A stretch of 64,000 nt of DNA from Arcicella gelida (lineage in GTDB: Bacteria; Bacteroidota; Bacteroidia; Cytophagales; Spirosomataceae), in assembly GCF_034931025.1 (NCBI RefSeq), contig NZ_JAYGIL010000003.1, forward strand, positions 124,001 through 188,000, read 5' to 3'. The translations under genes were made by a program, and so were the position numbers. The notes beneath the pieces were generated by a model. That model ran no database searches, was not told where the DNA came from, and was given only the letters and a program-made list of their open reading frames with translations. This document shows, one piece after another, positions 17,268-25,429 of this stretch; position 1 is the stretch's first letter, and every line of letters starts with the position of its first letter.

Positions 17268-17320
17268 AGCTTTTTATCAAATGTGGAGAAGTCCACAAGA
17301 TTTTAACTAAAAATATCTTC

Positions 17321-17350
17321 AAAGCCGAAAGCTCAAAGCTGACGGCTGAT
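17321..17350. repeat. Low-complexity intergenic repeat (AAAGCCGAAAGCTCAAAGCT)
   Basis: Second copy of the AAGCCGAAAGCTGAAAGCTGA-type sequence found at 1751-1780. Here it lies downstream of the barrel-like gene and just before the end of the minus-strand 71-residue gene. Confidence 0.45.
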
Positions 17351-17359
17351 AGATTATAA

Positions 17360-17575
17360 TTAATTCTGCGTTCCCTGTTTAATCGCTTCATAATCCGTTT
17401 TTAGCCGTCCCATTTCTCTAGCAATAAAGGTCTGTAATTGGGAGTTGAAAGTTTTTTTATCTTCTTCGTTCAAAGAAGCATAAAAATCTTTTAATTCTTG
17501 ATTGATAGCTGCACGTTCTTCGGCTGAAGCAGCGTTGATTGAACGTACATGATATTGTTTAAAATTGAAATCCAT
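17360..17575 (-). CDS. Small hypothetical helical protein
   Basis: A 71-residue protein (MDFNFKQYHVRSINAASAEER...), charged and mostly helical, with no signal or membrane segment. No family recognised. It has a good ATG and little overlap with other genes. Cytoplasmic. Function not predicted. Confidence 0.5.
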   Translation of the reverse strand: MDFNFKQYHVRSINAASAEERAAINQELKDFYASLNEEDKKTFNSQLQTFIAREMGRLKTDYEAIKQGTQN

Positions 17576-17846
17576 GATTTTGACTTGTGAATTGGGATGT
17601 TGGATTTCGGATTGATTATGTCAATCAAAACCCCTTTTATTTCTTGGATTGACAAATTTACTATTAAAAATGAAACAAGGCATTTTCATTTCTTTAGTAA
17701 TTGTTGAAATTGCAAAAATACTCTTCTAATTAATACTTCTTCAAAAGAAAAGAGCGAAGCGTTCTCTTCAACGCTGAATGCTGAAAAATTTTGTTGTAAA
17801 TTGCAGGCTAATTAAAAATTTCCCATCAAAGTTTGGGCTTCTTGAA

Positions 17847-19157
17847 ATGAAAACTAAAACATTACGTAAGAATAAAGTAAATATCGTAACGCTGGGTTGT
17901 AGTAAAAACTTGGTGGATTCAGAAGTAATTTACACGCAATTGAAAGGCAATGGCATGAATGTTACGCATGAATCTAAAAAGGACGATGCCAACGTTGTGA
18001 TTGTAAATACTTGTGGATTTATTGATAATGCCAAACAAGAATCTATTGATACAATTTTGAGATACGTGGATGCCAAAGAATCTGGTATTATTGATAAATT
18101 GTACGTTACGGGCTGTTTGTCGCATCGCTATAAAGATGAATTAGAGACTGAAATTCCAGCAGTTGATGCTTTTTTTGGCACAAACGAATTGCCTCGTTTG
18201 CTAAAAACGCTAAAAGCAGACTATAAACACGAACTCATCGGCGAGCGTTTACTCACTACGCCAACGCATTATGCGTATTTGAAAATTGCAGAAGGTTGCG
18301 ACCGTCCTTGTTCTTTTTGTGCTATTCCTTTGATGCGTGGCGGACACGTTTCTCGTTCTATCGAAGATTTGGTCGTTGAAGCAAAATCATTAGTAAAACG
18401 TGGTACAAAGGAATTGATATTGATTGCCCAAGATTTAACTTATTACGGATTAGATATTTATAAAAAGCGTAATCTTTCTGAATTGTTAGAGCAATTTGCC
18501 GACATTGAAGGACTTGATTGGATTCGTTTGCAATACGCTTATCCAGCAGGTTTCCCGATGGATGTTTTAGACACAATGGCAAAACATCCGAACATTTGTA
18601 AGTACTTGGATATGCCTTTACAAAGTGGTTCTACGGAAGTATTGAAAAGAATGCGTCGTGGAATTACTCGTGAGAAAACCGAAGATTTAATCAATGCGAT
18701 TCGTGATAAAGTACCAGAAATTGCCTTGAGAACAACGTTGATTTCTGGTCACCCAGGAGAAACCGAAGCAGATTTTGAAGAAACTTATCAGTTTGTTGAA
18801 AAAATGCGTTTCGACCGTCTGGGTGTTTTCACTTATTCACATGAAGACGATACGCATTCGCATACTTTTGAAGACGACGTGCCTGCGGAAGTAAAACAAG
18901 AACGTGCCGACGAAATTATGGCTCTGCAACAAGATATTTCGATGGAATTGAACCAGAACAGAATCGGGAATACTTATAAAGTATTATTCGACAGAAAAGA
19001 AGGTGGATATTTTATCGGAAGAACACAATTCGACTCGCCAGAAGTGGATAATGAAGTATTAGTTCCTGCTACGCAATACGTGCGTTTGGGCGATTTTGCC
19101 AATGTAAAAGTAAATCGTGCAGAGGAGTTTGATTTGTATGGGGAAGTAGTTTTATAA
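17847..19157 (+). CDS. rimO: Ribosomal protein S12 methylthiotransferase RimO
   Basis: A 436-residue radical-SAM enzyme that methylthiolates an aspartate of ribosomal protein S12. The MTTase N-terminal domain includes VNIVTLGCSKNLVDSEV (Cys 18), then NTCGF and VTGCL, which supply the auxiliary cluster cysteines. The radical-SAM site is CDRPCSFCAIP with the CX3CX2C pattern. GHPGETEADF and the C-terminal TRAM domain (from about residue 375) complete the fold. The ATG at 17847 is chosen over an open upstream extension that lacks family character. Its end meets the AAATTTG inverted repeat at 19157-19270. Confidence 0.94.
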   Translation: MKTKTLRKNKVNIVTLGCSKNLVDSEVIYTQLKGNGMNVTHESKKDDANVVIVNTCGFIDNAKQESIDTILRYVDAKESGIIDKLYVTGCLSHRYKDELETEIPAVDAFFGTNELPRLLKTLKADYKHELIGERLLTTPTHYAYLKIAEGCDRPCSFCAIPLMRGGHVSRSIEDLVVEAKSLVKRGTKELILIAQDLTYYGLDIYKKRNLSELLEQFADIEGLDWIRLQYAYPAGFPMDVLDTMAKHPNICKYLDMPLQSGSTEVLKRMRRGITREKTEDLINAIRDKVPEIALRTTLISGHPGETEADFEETYQFVEKMRFDRLGVFTYSHEDDTHSHTFEDDVPAEVKQERADEIMALQQDISMELNQNRIGNTYKVLFDRKEGGYFIGRTQFDSPEVDNEVLVPATQYVRLGDFANVKVNRAEEFDLYGEVVL

Positions 19158-19270
19158 TTTGAAAATTTGGTAATTTGAAAATTTGAAGATTATAAGGGAG
19201 AAAGGATTTTAAAAACCATAGTTCATACTTTACAACATTTTCAAATTTTCAAATTACCAAATCTTCAAAT
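19157..19270. repeat. Long inverted repeat of ATTTGAAAATTTGGTAATTTG
   Basis: A 34-base arm (19157-19190) and its near-exact inverted partner (19237-19270) around a 46-base loop. A further degenerate copy follows to about 19306. It lies between the convergent ends of rimO and the pyrophosphatase gene and may act as a terminator or be a repeat of its own kind. Confidence 0.55.
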
Positions 19271-19314
19271 CCTTATTTGATTTTCAAATCCTCAAATTTT
19301 CAAATCAATTTATA

Positions 19315-20025
19315 TTATCCTACCAAGTTACGGTAGTCTTCTCTTGATTTTAGAATGATTTGGTGAGCTACTTCTGCACCGTAAACCTCATCAATATCAA
19401 CCGCTACTTTTTCTTCTCCAGGAATATTCTTGTAAGTTAAGAAGTAGTGAACCAAACGGTCGATAATTGGTTTTGGACATTGAGAAATATCTGTCCAGCC
19501 ACCGTACATTGAATCGCCTTTCAATACTGCGATGATTTTATCATCGGCTTCTCCTTTATCAATCATTCTAATTCCACCGATTGGAATCGCCTGACAAATA
19601 ATATCACCATGAGTGATAGTACGTTCAGAAAGAACCAAAATATCTAATGGGTCACCATCACCTTTTTCGATTTCTTTTCCTGATTTCTCACGAGCAAATT
19701 CTGCTGTGATTTCTCCACAATAAGTTTGAGGAAGGAAACCGTAAAGGGCAGGAACGATGTTAGAGAATTTTTGAGGACGGTCGATTTTCAAATAACCAGT
19801 CTCTTTGTCGATTTCATACTTTACAGTATCAGTCGATACAATCTCGATGAAAGCAGTCACTACTTTCGGCATGCCGTCTCCAATCTGGATACCATGCCAC
19901 GGATGGGCTTTATAAAAGTTTCTTTGCATACTAATTGGTTGGTAGTGGATGGATGGTGGTGTGTGAGGAATACCTGTTTTAATCACTTTCTCAACCGGTT
20001 TTTTTACTCTTGATGTTTTTTTCAT
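19315..20025 (-). CDS. Inorganic pyrophosphatase (family I)
   Basis: A 236-residue soluble pyrophosphatase that hydrolyses PPi to phosphate. KGDGDPLDILVLSE is the core with the catalytic acidic residues, and GEADDKIIAV and KWLLP-like metal-site residues lie nearby. It is longer than the ~170-residue bacterial type because of a basic N-terminal extension (KKTSRVKKPVEKVIKTG) and inserts, seen in some Bacteroidota. Its start overlaps the end of the TatD-like gene by four bases (ATGA), so the two are in one unit. Cytoplasmic. Confidence 0.9.
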   Translation of the reverse strand: MKKTSRVKKPVEKVIKTGIPHTPPSIHYQPISMQRNFYKAHPWHGIQIGDGMPKVVTAFIEIVSTDTVKYEIDKETGYLKIDRPQKFSNIVPALYGFLPQTYCGEITAEFAREKSGKEIEKGDGDPLDILVLSERTITHGDIICQAIPIGGIRMIDKGEADDKIIAVLKGDSMYGGWTDISQCPKPIIDRLVHYFLTYKNIPGEEKVAVDIDEVYGAEVAHQIILKSREDYRNLVG

Positions 20026-20696
20026 ACCACGCTCGAATCGGCACTTACTACTCTTTTGAAATTTTGTAATATTTGTTCTTGTAAAACTTCAACAGGCTCT
20101 GTTAAATAGGTTGAAGCATGGGCAAATATAGTCGAAATAAAGCAATTTTTGTCGTCTGTTTCTAAAAATAACTGCTTAATTGGAATAGTTAAAATGTTTT
20201 TACTGGCATTGGATTCTGGATTCAATAAAGCACTTCCCAATGAAATATAAAACTGATGATTTATCAATTGTTGACAAATCTGAGTATTGTTATTAAAGCC
20301 ATGCACTATCATCGGAATACGTGGTTTTAACTTTTTTTTCAGTGCAATTAATTCCGAATATGCTTTTACACAATGTATGATTATAGGTTTTTGTAAACTT
20401 TCCGCCAAATGAATTTGTCTGATAAATACTTCTTTTTGAAAACTCATCTCCAAATTAATTAATCTATCCAAACCACATTCGCCAATGGCTAAAATGTTTG
20501 GCTGACGAGCCAATTTTTCTAATTGTGCAAAATCCTCATCAATACTTTCAGGTTTGATATACCACGGATGCAAACCAACCGAAAATTTACCCACAGCCAT
20601 ATCCATCCAACCTGAAACAGTTTGAGCATTCTTAATACTCAAAGTATCTTTTTCTGTTGAAGGATGATGTGTGTGAATGTTTAGATAGATTGGCAT
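20022..20696 (-). CDS. TatD family metal-dependent hydrolase
   Basis: A 224-residue TIM-barrel amidohydrolase-type nuclease. NIHTHHPS gives the N-terminal His pair, SVGLHPWYI and AIGECGLD the Glu, IIHCVKA and VHGF the next His residues, and LFLETDD the final Asp. It is shorter than E. coli TatD (~260 residues) but the metal ligands are kept. The family includes 3'-5' DNases and RNases. It is followed by the pyrophosphatase gene with a 4-base overlap. Confidence 0.82.
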   Translation of the reverse strand: MPIYLNIHTHHPSTEKDTLSIKNAQTVSGWMDMAVGKFSVGLHPWYIKPESIDEDFAQLEKLARQPNILAIGECGLDRLINLEMSFQKEVFIRQIHLAESLQKPIIIHCVKAYSELIALKKKLKPRIPMIVHGFNNNTQICQQLINHQFYISLGSALLNPESNASKNILTIPIKQLFLETDDKNCFISTIFAHASTYLTEPVEVLQEQILQNFKRVVSADSSVV

Positions 20697-20815
20697 TAAA
20701 AAGTCAGCTTAACGTTTAAAATAAGTATGAGTGATTTTATAAATTTAATCTCATTCTCAAAACAAATATACTCCTTTCAAGATTTATAAAGTACTCAAAT
20801 GTCCTATCAAAATTA

Positions 20816-22315
20816 GTGATTAATATCTTGTGGTTTAAACGTGACCTTCGTTTGAGAGACAACGAAGCCTTAAAAGCAGCATTGGCGGATAAAAAACCGC
20901 TTTTGATGCTCTATTGCTTTGAACCTTCGCTGATGCAAGATGCCCATTATTCTGCTCGTCATTGGCAATTTGTTTGGGAATCTTTACAGGATTTGAACCA
21001 ACAATTACAAAGTATTCATCCGCAACTTTCTATTAAAATTATTCATGGAGAAGTAATCTCTTGCTTGGAAACTTTGCATGAAAAAGAAACGATTTATAAA
21101 ATCTTTTCACAACAAGAAACGGGGCTTAAAATTACGTATGACCGAGATAAATCTGTTAATACTTTCTGTAAAAACAACAACATTACTTGGTTAGAATTTC
21201 AAAGTAATGGTATCACCAGAGGCAAAAGGAATCGTGAAAACTGGGTAAAAGAGTGGCATCAGTATATGAGTAAGCCATTGGCAGAAGCTGATTTCAGCAA
21301 TATTGAATCGCATTTGAAATTACCAGAAGATTTGCCTATTCAAGTAATTAACAATCCTGCAATACTTTTCAAAGATTATACTTTCAATAAAGCACAACAG
21401 CCCGGAGGAGAAAGTTTTGCTCATCGTTATCTTCATTCTTTTCTGAACGAAAGAGTAAAAAATTATGCAAAATCGCTCTCAAAACCTTTGGCTTCTCGCA
21501 AAGCTTGTAGTCGGCTTTCGCCTTATATTGCTTGGGGTTGTATCAGTATTCGGCAAATTTACCAAGCTCACATAAAGGCTTCAAAGGCAAATCCTACGCT
21601 CAAGTGGCAGTTGGATAATTTTGGTTCAAGATTGCGTTGGCATTGTCATTTTATCCAAAAGTTTGAAATGGAAGACCGAATGGAATTTGAAAATCTCAAT
21701 CGTGGCTATGATTCGCTACTTATTGCGAAAAATGATGATTTCTTTAAAGCTTGGGCAGAAGGCAGAACGGGTTTTCCGTTGGTGGATGCTTGTATGCGTT
21801 GTTTGATTGAAACGGGTTACCTTAATTTTAGGATGCGTGCTATGTTGGTTTCGGTGCTTACTCATCAACTTTTTCAGCATTGGAAAGAAGGAGCTTTGCA
21901 TTTGGCAAGATTGTTTTTAGATTTCGAGCCGGGCATTCATTATCCACAAATCCAGATGCAAGCGGGTGTTACGGGGATTAATACAGTCAGGATGTACAAT
22001 CCTATCAAGCAGTCGCAAGAACATGACCCCGAAGGAATTTTTATCAAACAATGGCTTCCTGGATTAAAGAATTGTCCTTTGGCATACCTTCACGAACCTT
22101 GGAAAATGACGACCTTGGAACAAGATTTTTACGGTTTTCATCTCGATGTGGATTATCCTTTGCCACTTATCAATTTTGAAGAAAACACCAAAATTGCAAA
22201 AGAACGAATATGGGGACATCGCAAAACTGATGAAGTAAAAGCCTCAAAAAAGCAAATTTTAGAAAAACATACCATTCCGAAGAAGGAAGCCGTACAACGA
22301 AGAAAGAAAAAATAA
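20816..22315 (+). CDS. Cryptochrome/DNA photolyase family protein
   Basis: A 499-residue flavoprotein. NILWFKRDLRLRDNEAL at the N-terminus is the antenna-domain signature (Rossmann fold). The C-terminal helical domain has GGESFAHRYLHSF, SRLSPYIAWG, WHCHFIQKFEME and VDACMRCLIETG, the FAD-binding region. The likely role is light-driven repair of UV lesions in DNA. The start is GTG at 20816; no in-frame ATG lies upstream. The C-terminus is Lys/Arg-rich (KKKEAVQRRKKK-like). Whether it repairs CPD or other lesions is not clear. Confidence 0.88.
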   Translation: MINILWFKRDLRLRDNEALKAALADKKPLLMLYCFEPSLMQDAHYSARHWQFVWESLQDLNQQLQSIHPQLSIKIIHGEVISCLETLHEKETIYKIFSQQETGLKITYDRDKSVNTFCKNNNITWLEFQSNGITRGKRNRENWVKEWHQYMSKPLAEADFSNIESHLKLPEDLPIQVINNPAILFKDYTFNKAQQPGGESFAHRYLHSFLNERVKNYAKSLSKPLASRKACSRLSPYIAWGCISIRQIYQAHIKASKANPTLKWQLDNFGSRLRWHCHFIQKFEMEDRMEFENLNRGYDSLLIAKNDDFFKAWAEGRTGFPLVDACMRCLIETGYLNFRMRAMLVSVLTHQLFQHWKEGALHLARLFLDFEPGIHYPQIQMQAGVTGINTVRMYNPIKQSQEHDPEGIFIKQWLPGLKNCPLAYLHEPWKMTTLEQDFYGFHLDVDYPLPLINFEENTKIAKERIWGHRKTDEVKASKKQILEKHTIPKKEAVQRRKKK

Positions 22316-22325
22316 ACCTTTTCTG

Positions 22326-22333
22326 TAACTTTG
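22326..22333 (+). promoter_or_regulatory. Possible -7 element upstream of def
   Basis: TAACTTTG fits TAnnTTTG and is identical to the murB -7 element. It lies ~75 bases before the def ATG. No clear -33 TTTG is seen at the right distance, so confidence is modest. Confidence 0.35.
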
Positions 22334-22406
22334 TGGAAAGATTTGCGAAAGCCAATCACATACATAACCAATCGGTGAGTTTTGCCGAATTCAGAAAATA
22401 CAGAAA

Positions 22407-22985
22407 ATGATTTATCCTATAGTTGCCTACGGTGATTCCGTTCTCAGAAAAGTTGCCGTTGATATAGAAAAAGGCTCAATTGATGTTAAGAAATTATCAG
22501 AAGATATGTTTGAAACCATGTACAATGCTTCTGGTGTAGGTTTGGCTGCTCCGCAAATTGGCTTGGCTATCAGAATGTTTGTGGTGGACGGTCGCCCTTT
22601 CAACGAAGGTGAAGATTTGGACGAACGAGACAAAGACCCTTCTTTAGTAGATTTCAAAAAAGTATTTATCAATGCTGAAATTTTGGAAGAAGACGGCGAC
22701 GAATGGGCTTTTGAAGAAGGCTGTTTATCAATTCCGAATATCCGTGAAGATGTTTATCGTCCTGAATTTGTGAAAATTAAGTATGTAGATGTTGATTTCA
22801 ACGAACACATCGAAGAATACGAAGGCTTGGCAGCACGTATTATTCAACACGAATATGACCATATCGACGGAATTCTTTTCACCGACCATTTAAGTCCTGT
22901 GAAAAAGAGAATGTTGAAAAATAAATTAGCGAATATTACAAAAGGAAATATCAAAGTAGATTACAAAATGAAATTCCCGAAGTAA
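22407..22985 (+). CDS. def: Peptide deformylase
   Basis: A 192-residue metalloenzyme that removes the N-terminal formyl group from new proteins. The three PDF motifs are present: GVGLAAPQIG (residues 43-52), EEGCLSIP with metal-ligand Cys 106, and QHEYDHIDG with H148, E149 and H152. Length is normal, with an insertion (REED-like acidic loop, residues 63-80) frequent in Bacteroidota. Cytoplasmic. A REP-like palindrome (23022-23065) lies downstream. Confidence 0.95.
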   Translation: MIYPIVAYGDSVLRKVAVDIEKGSIDVKKLSEDMFETMYNASGVGLAAPQIGLAIRMFVVDGRPFNEGEDLDERDKDPSLVDFKKVFINAEILEEDGDEWAFEEGCLSIPNIREDVYRPEFVKIKYVDVDFNEHIEEYEGLAARIIQHEYDHIDGILFTDHLSPVKKRMLKNKLANITKGNIKVDYKMKFPK

Positions 22986-23021
22986 TTGTTTATAGTTATA
23001 AAACTGTTCAAGCTTTTGTAA

Positions 23022-23065
23022 TTTTCCAATTAGCTAGCGAATTAATTCGCCAGCTAATTGGAAAA
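23022..23065. repeat. REP-like palindrome downstream of def
   Basis: A 44-base inverted repeat with one mismatched pair: arms TTTTCCAATTAGCT and AGCTAATTGGAAAA around the core GCGAATTAATTCGC. The core is the one seen in the palindromes around the RAYT gene. It lies between the convergent def and amidohydrolase genes and could stop both. Confidence 0.75.
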
Positions 23066-23095
23066 CAAATTGAGGAAACTTGATTAAAATATCTC

Positions 23096-24721
23096 TTACT
23101 CCTTATTCCCTTGAATTTTTGAGCTTGATTTTTTCTCTAATCCCGGTTGAAAAATCTCGAAGTTTTCTTTTTTCTTAGCTTCAGCTACAATTTTACGAAC
23201 GTCTTCTAATAATTTTTTTGCATCATAAATTACACCATCTTTAATCGTGTATTTCACACCGCCAACTCGCACAACTTCATTATTTTCTGTTAATCTGATT
23301 GCACCAGTTCCATAAAGATTTTTTAGATTTTTCAGTGGATTTTCTTCTAAAATTACCATGTCTGCTAATTTCCCTACTTCAATACTTCCGATTTTATCAG
23401 CCATTCCCAAAGCCTCAGCTCCTTTTAAGCTTGCCGCACGAATTACTTCTAAAGGATGAAAACCAGCTTCACGCAATAATTCCAATTCACGAATATAAGC
23501 AAAACCGTATAACTGAAAAATAAAGCCTGAGTCCGAACCAGCAGTTACTCTGCCTCCTCGGTTTTTATATTCATTGATAAATGCCATCCAAAGTTTATAA
23601 TTTTCTTTCCACTGCACTTCTTGCTCAGTTCCCCATTCTTGCCAATACGAACCATGTGAAATACGTGAAGGCTGATAAAAACGCCATAATTGTGGCATGG
23701 TGTACTCTTCATGCCATTCAGCACGACGGGCTAACATTAATTCACGATTGGCTTCATAAATATTAAAAGTTGGGTCGATGGTGAAATCCAATTTCAATAA
23801 TTCATCCATTACTTCATTCCAACGTTTTGAACCGGGTTTTGCAGCTTGTTTCCACAATTTCCCTGCTTCTTCAAATCGATTTTGTTCGTTGCTATAATTA
23901 TAATCGGCTGGATAATCCTGAATTGTTTGACTTTCAAAAAGTGCTTCTGGCAAACCATACCAATGTTCCATCGAAGTAAGTCCTGCTCTGGCAGAATTCA
24001 AGACATTCCAACGTGCCACATCTACTTGTGCATGATGATATGCCGAACGTAAGCCTAATTCTTTATTTCTTTTGATGGCGGTTTCGATTACTTCTGGTCT
24101 TGCTCCAAAAAATTTAATGCCATCAGCTCCTTTTTTGGCATTTTCTTCTACCCAAGTTTTTGCCTGTTCTGCGGTTGAAATAGTTTCTTTTGAACCCATT
24201 CCAAATGCAGTATAAGCTAAAATTCTTGGTGCAGTAATTTCATTTTTTAATGATTTGGCTTTTTGTTCTAAAACCCAATCCAAACCATTTCCTGCCGATG
24301 GGTCACGAATGGTGGTGATACCATGTCCAAGCCATAATTTATACACATATTCTGCGGGTGTTCCTTGCGATTTTCCACCAATATGTCCGTGCATATCTAC
24401 AAAACCTGGCAACATATACATGCCTGTACAGTCTAATTCTTTATCGCCTGGATTCAATTTTGGGCGACTTTTGGGGTCAATCGGAACGCCTGGGTAGCCT
24501 ACAACTTTTATTTCTACAATTTTATTTTTTTCAACGACAATATCACAAGGTCCTTGCATCGGCGAGCCTGTTCCGTTGACTAGATTTACACCTCTGATAA
24601 TCATGCGGTTGAATTGTCCTTCGCCTTCTGCTCGTGGAGGTGCTTTTTCAATTTGTGCGATGGATTTTAGGGAAAAGATTAATAAACAGCAAGTAAGGAA
24701 ACTTGATAAATGTTTTTTCAT
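23096..24721 (-). CDS. Secreted amidohydrolase family protein
   Basis: A 541-residue protein with a signal peptide (MKKHLSSFLTCCLLIFSLKSIA). Amidohydrolase features: GMYMLPGFVDMHGHIGG (the HxH), TAGSDSGF late in the barrel (the Asp), and the outer beta-sandwich formed by residues ~40-90 and ~470-520 (SIEVGKLADMVILEENP). Such enzymes act as imidazolonepropionase-, dipeptidase- or dihydroorotase-like hydrolases; the substrate cannot be told. Periplasmic or outer-membrane located by its leader. Confidence 0.82.
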   Translation of the reverse strand: MKKHLSSFLTCCLLIFSLKSIAQIEKAPPRAEGEGQFNRMIIRGVNLVNGTGSPMQGPCDIVVEKNKIVEIKVVGYPGVPIDPKSRPKLNPGDKELDCTGMYMLPGFVDMHGHIGGKSQGTPAEYVYKLWLGHGITTIRDPSAGNGLDWVLEQKAKSLKNEITAPRILAYTAFGMGSKETISTAEQAKTWVEENAKKGADGIKFFGARPEVIETAIKRNKELGLRSAYHHAQVDVARWNVLNSARAGLTSMEHWYGLPEALFESQTIQDYPADYNYSNEQNRFEEAGKLWKQAAKPGSKRWNEVMDELLKLDFTIDPTFNIYEANRELMLARRAEWHEEYTMPQLWRFYQPSRISHGSYWQEWGTEQEVQWKENYKLWMAFINEYKNRGGRVTAGSDSGFIFQLYGFAYIRELELLREAGFHPLEVIRAASLKGAEALGMADKIGSIEVGKLADMVILEENPLKNLKNLYGTGAIRLTENNEVVRVGGVKYTIKDGVIYDAKKLLEDVRKIVAEAKKKENFEIFQPGLEKKSSSKIQGNKE

Positions 24722-24875
24722 GGTTTGAATGTTTGATGAATGTTGATAATTTAAATTAGTAAGTACCGAAAACGATACGATGTTTATTCTTTTCTAAGAT
24801 ACGGAATTTATGATTATGCTGTGAGGAATGCTGTATTTTCCAGTTTGATACTTTTGTACTTGCTCTAAAATAATA

Positions 24876-24906
24876 AAAGCTCATAGATTACGAACCTATG
24901 AGCTTT
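24876..24906. terminator. Hairpin terminator between the 24910 and 23096 minus-strand genes
   Basis: Perfect 11-base arms AAAGCTCATAG and CTATGAGCTTT around a 9-base loop. Read on the minus strand it follows the stop codon of the histidine phosphatase gene at once. Confidence 0.65.
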
Positions 24907-24909
24907 CAA

Positions 24910-25413
24910 TCAACTATTATACCCCAAAATACTTTCTGGAGAATCATAAAATATCAAATCTCCTGATTTCTTCCCTACTTCTGCCCAAGCTTGATTTTCT
25001 ATTTTCATGCCTACCACTGCACAAGTTGGCATTGCACCAATATCTGCGTGGGTTAAGTATTCTGCAAAATAACTAATACTTGGATTATGCCCCACAATCA
25101 TCACATGATTCAGATTGGCAGGAATCGCATTCACCGCATCTAAATAATGCTTTGGCGAGCTTTCGTATAAATCACTCAATACATAAACTTTCTCTTCTGG
25201 AATACCCAATTGTTCACAAAGTACTTTTGTTGTCATTTGCGTGCGTTCGGCATTTGAAGTAATGATTAAATCAATTTGGCTGATTTTGGTAGATAAATTT
25301 CTGCCCATTCTGGCGGTATCAATCATCCCACTGGAGGTAAGCGGACGAACAATATCGGGACTTACTGAATCTGAAGCTTTGGCATGGCGAACCAAATATA
25401 ATGTCTTTGTCAT
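24910..25413 (-). CDS. Histidine phosphatase family protein (SixA-like)
   Basis: A 167-residue protein. The RHG-type motif is LVRHAKAS (H at residue 9), followed by the N-terminal Arg of the family and VMIVGHNPS, which provides the second catalytic His. The small size and RHA motif match SixA, a protein histidine phosphatase acting on phosphorelays, but related small members have other substrates. It follows dnaG on the same strand after a short gap. Cytoplasmic. Confidence 0.82.
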   Translation of the reverse strand: MTKTLYLVRHAKASDSVSPDIVRPLTSSGMIDTARMGRNLSTKISQIDLIITSNAERTQMTTKVLCEQLGIPEEKVYVLSDLYESSPKHYLDAVNAIPANLNHVMIVGHNPSISYFAEYLTHADIGAMPTCAVVGMKIENQAWAEVGKKSGDLIFYDSPESILGYNS

Positions 25414-25429
25414 GTTGATTAATTAATGT

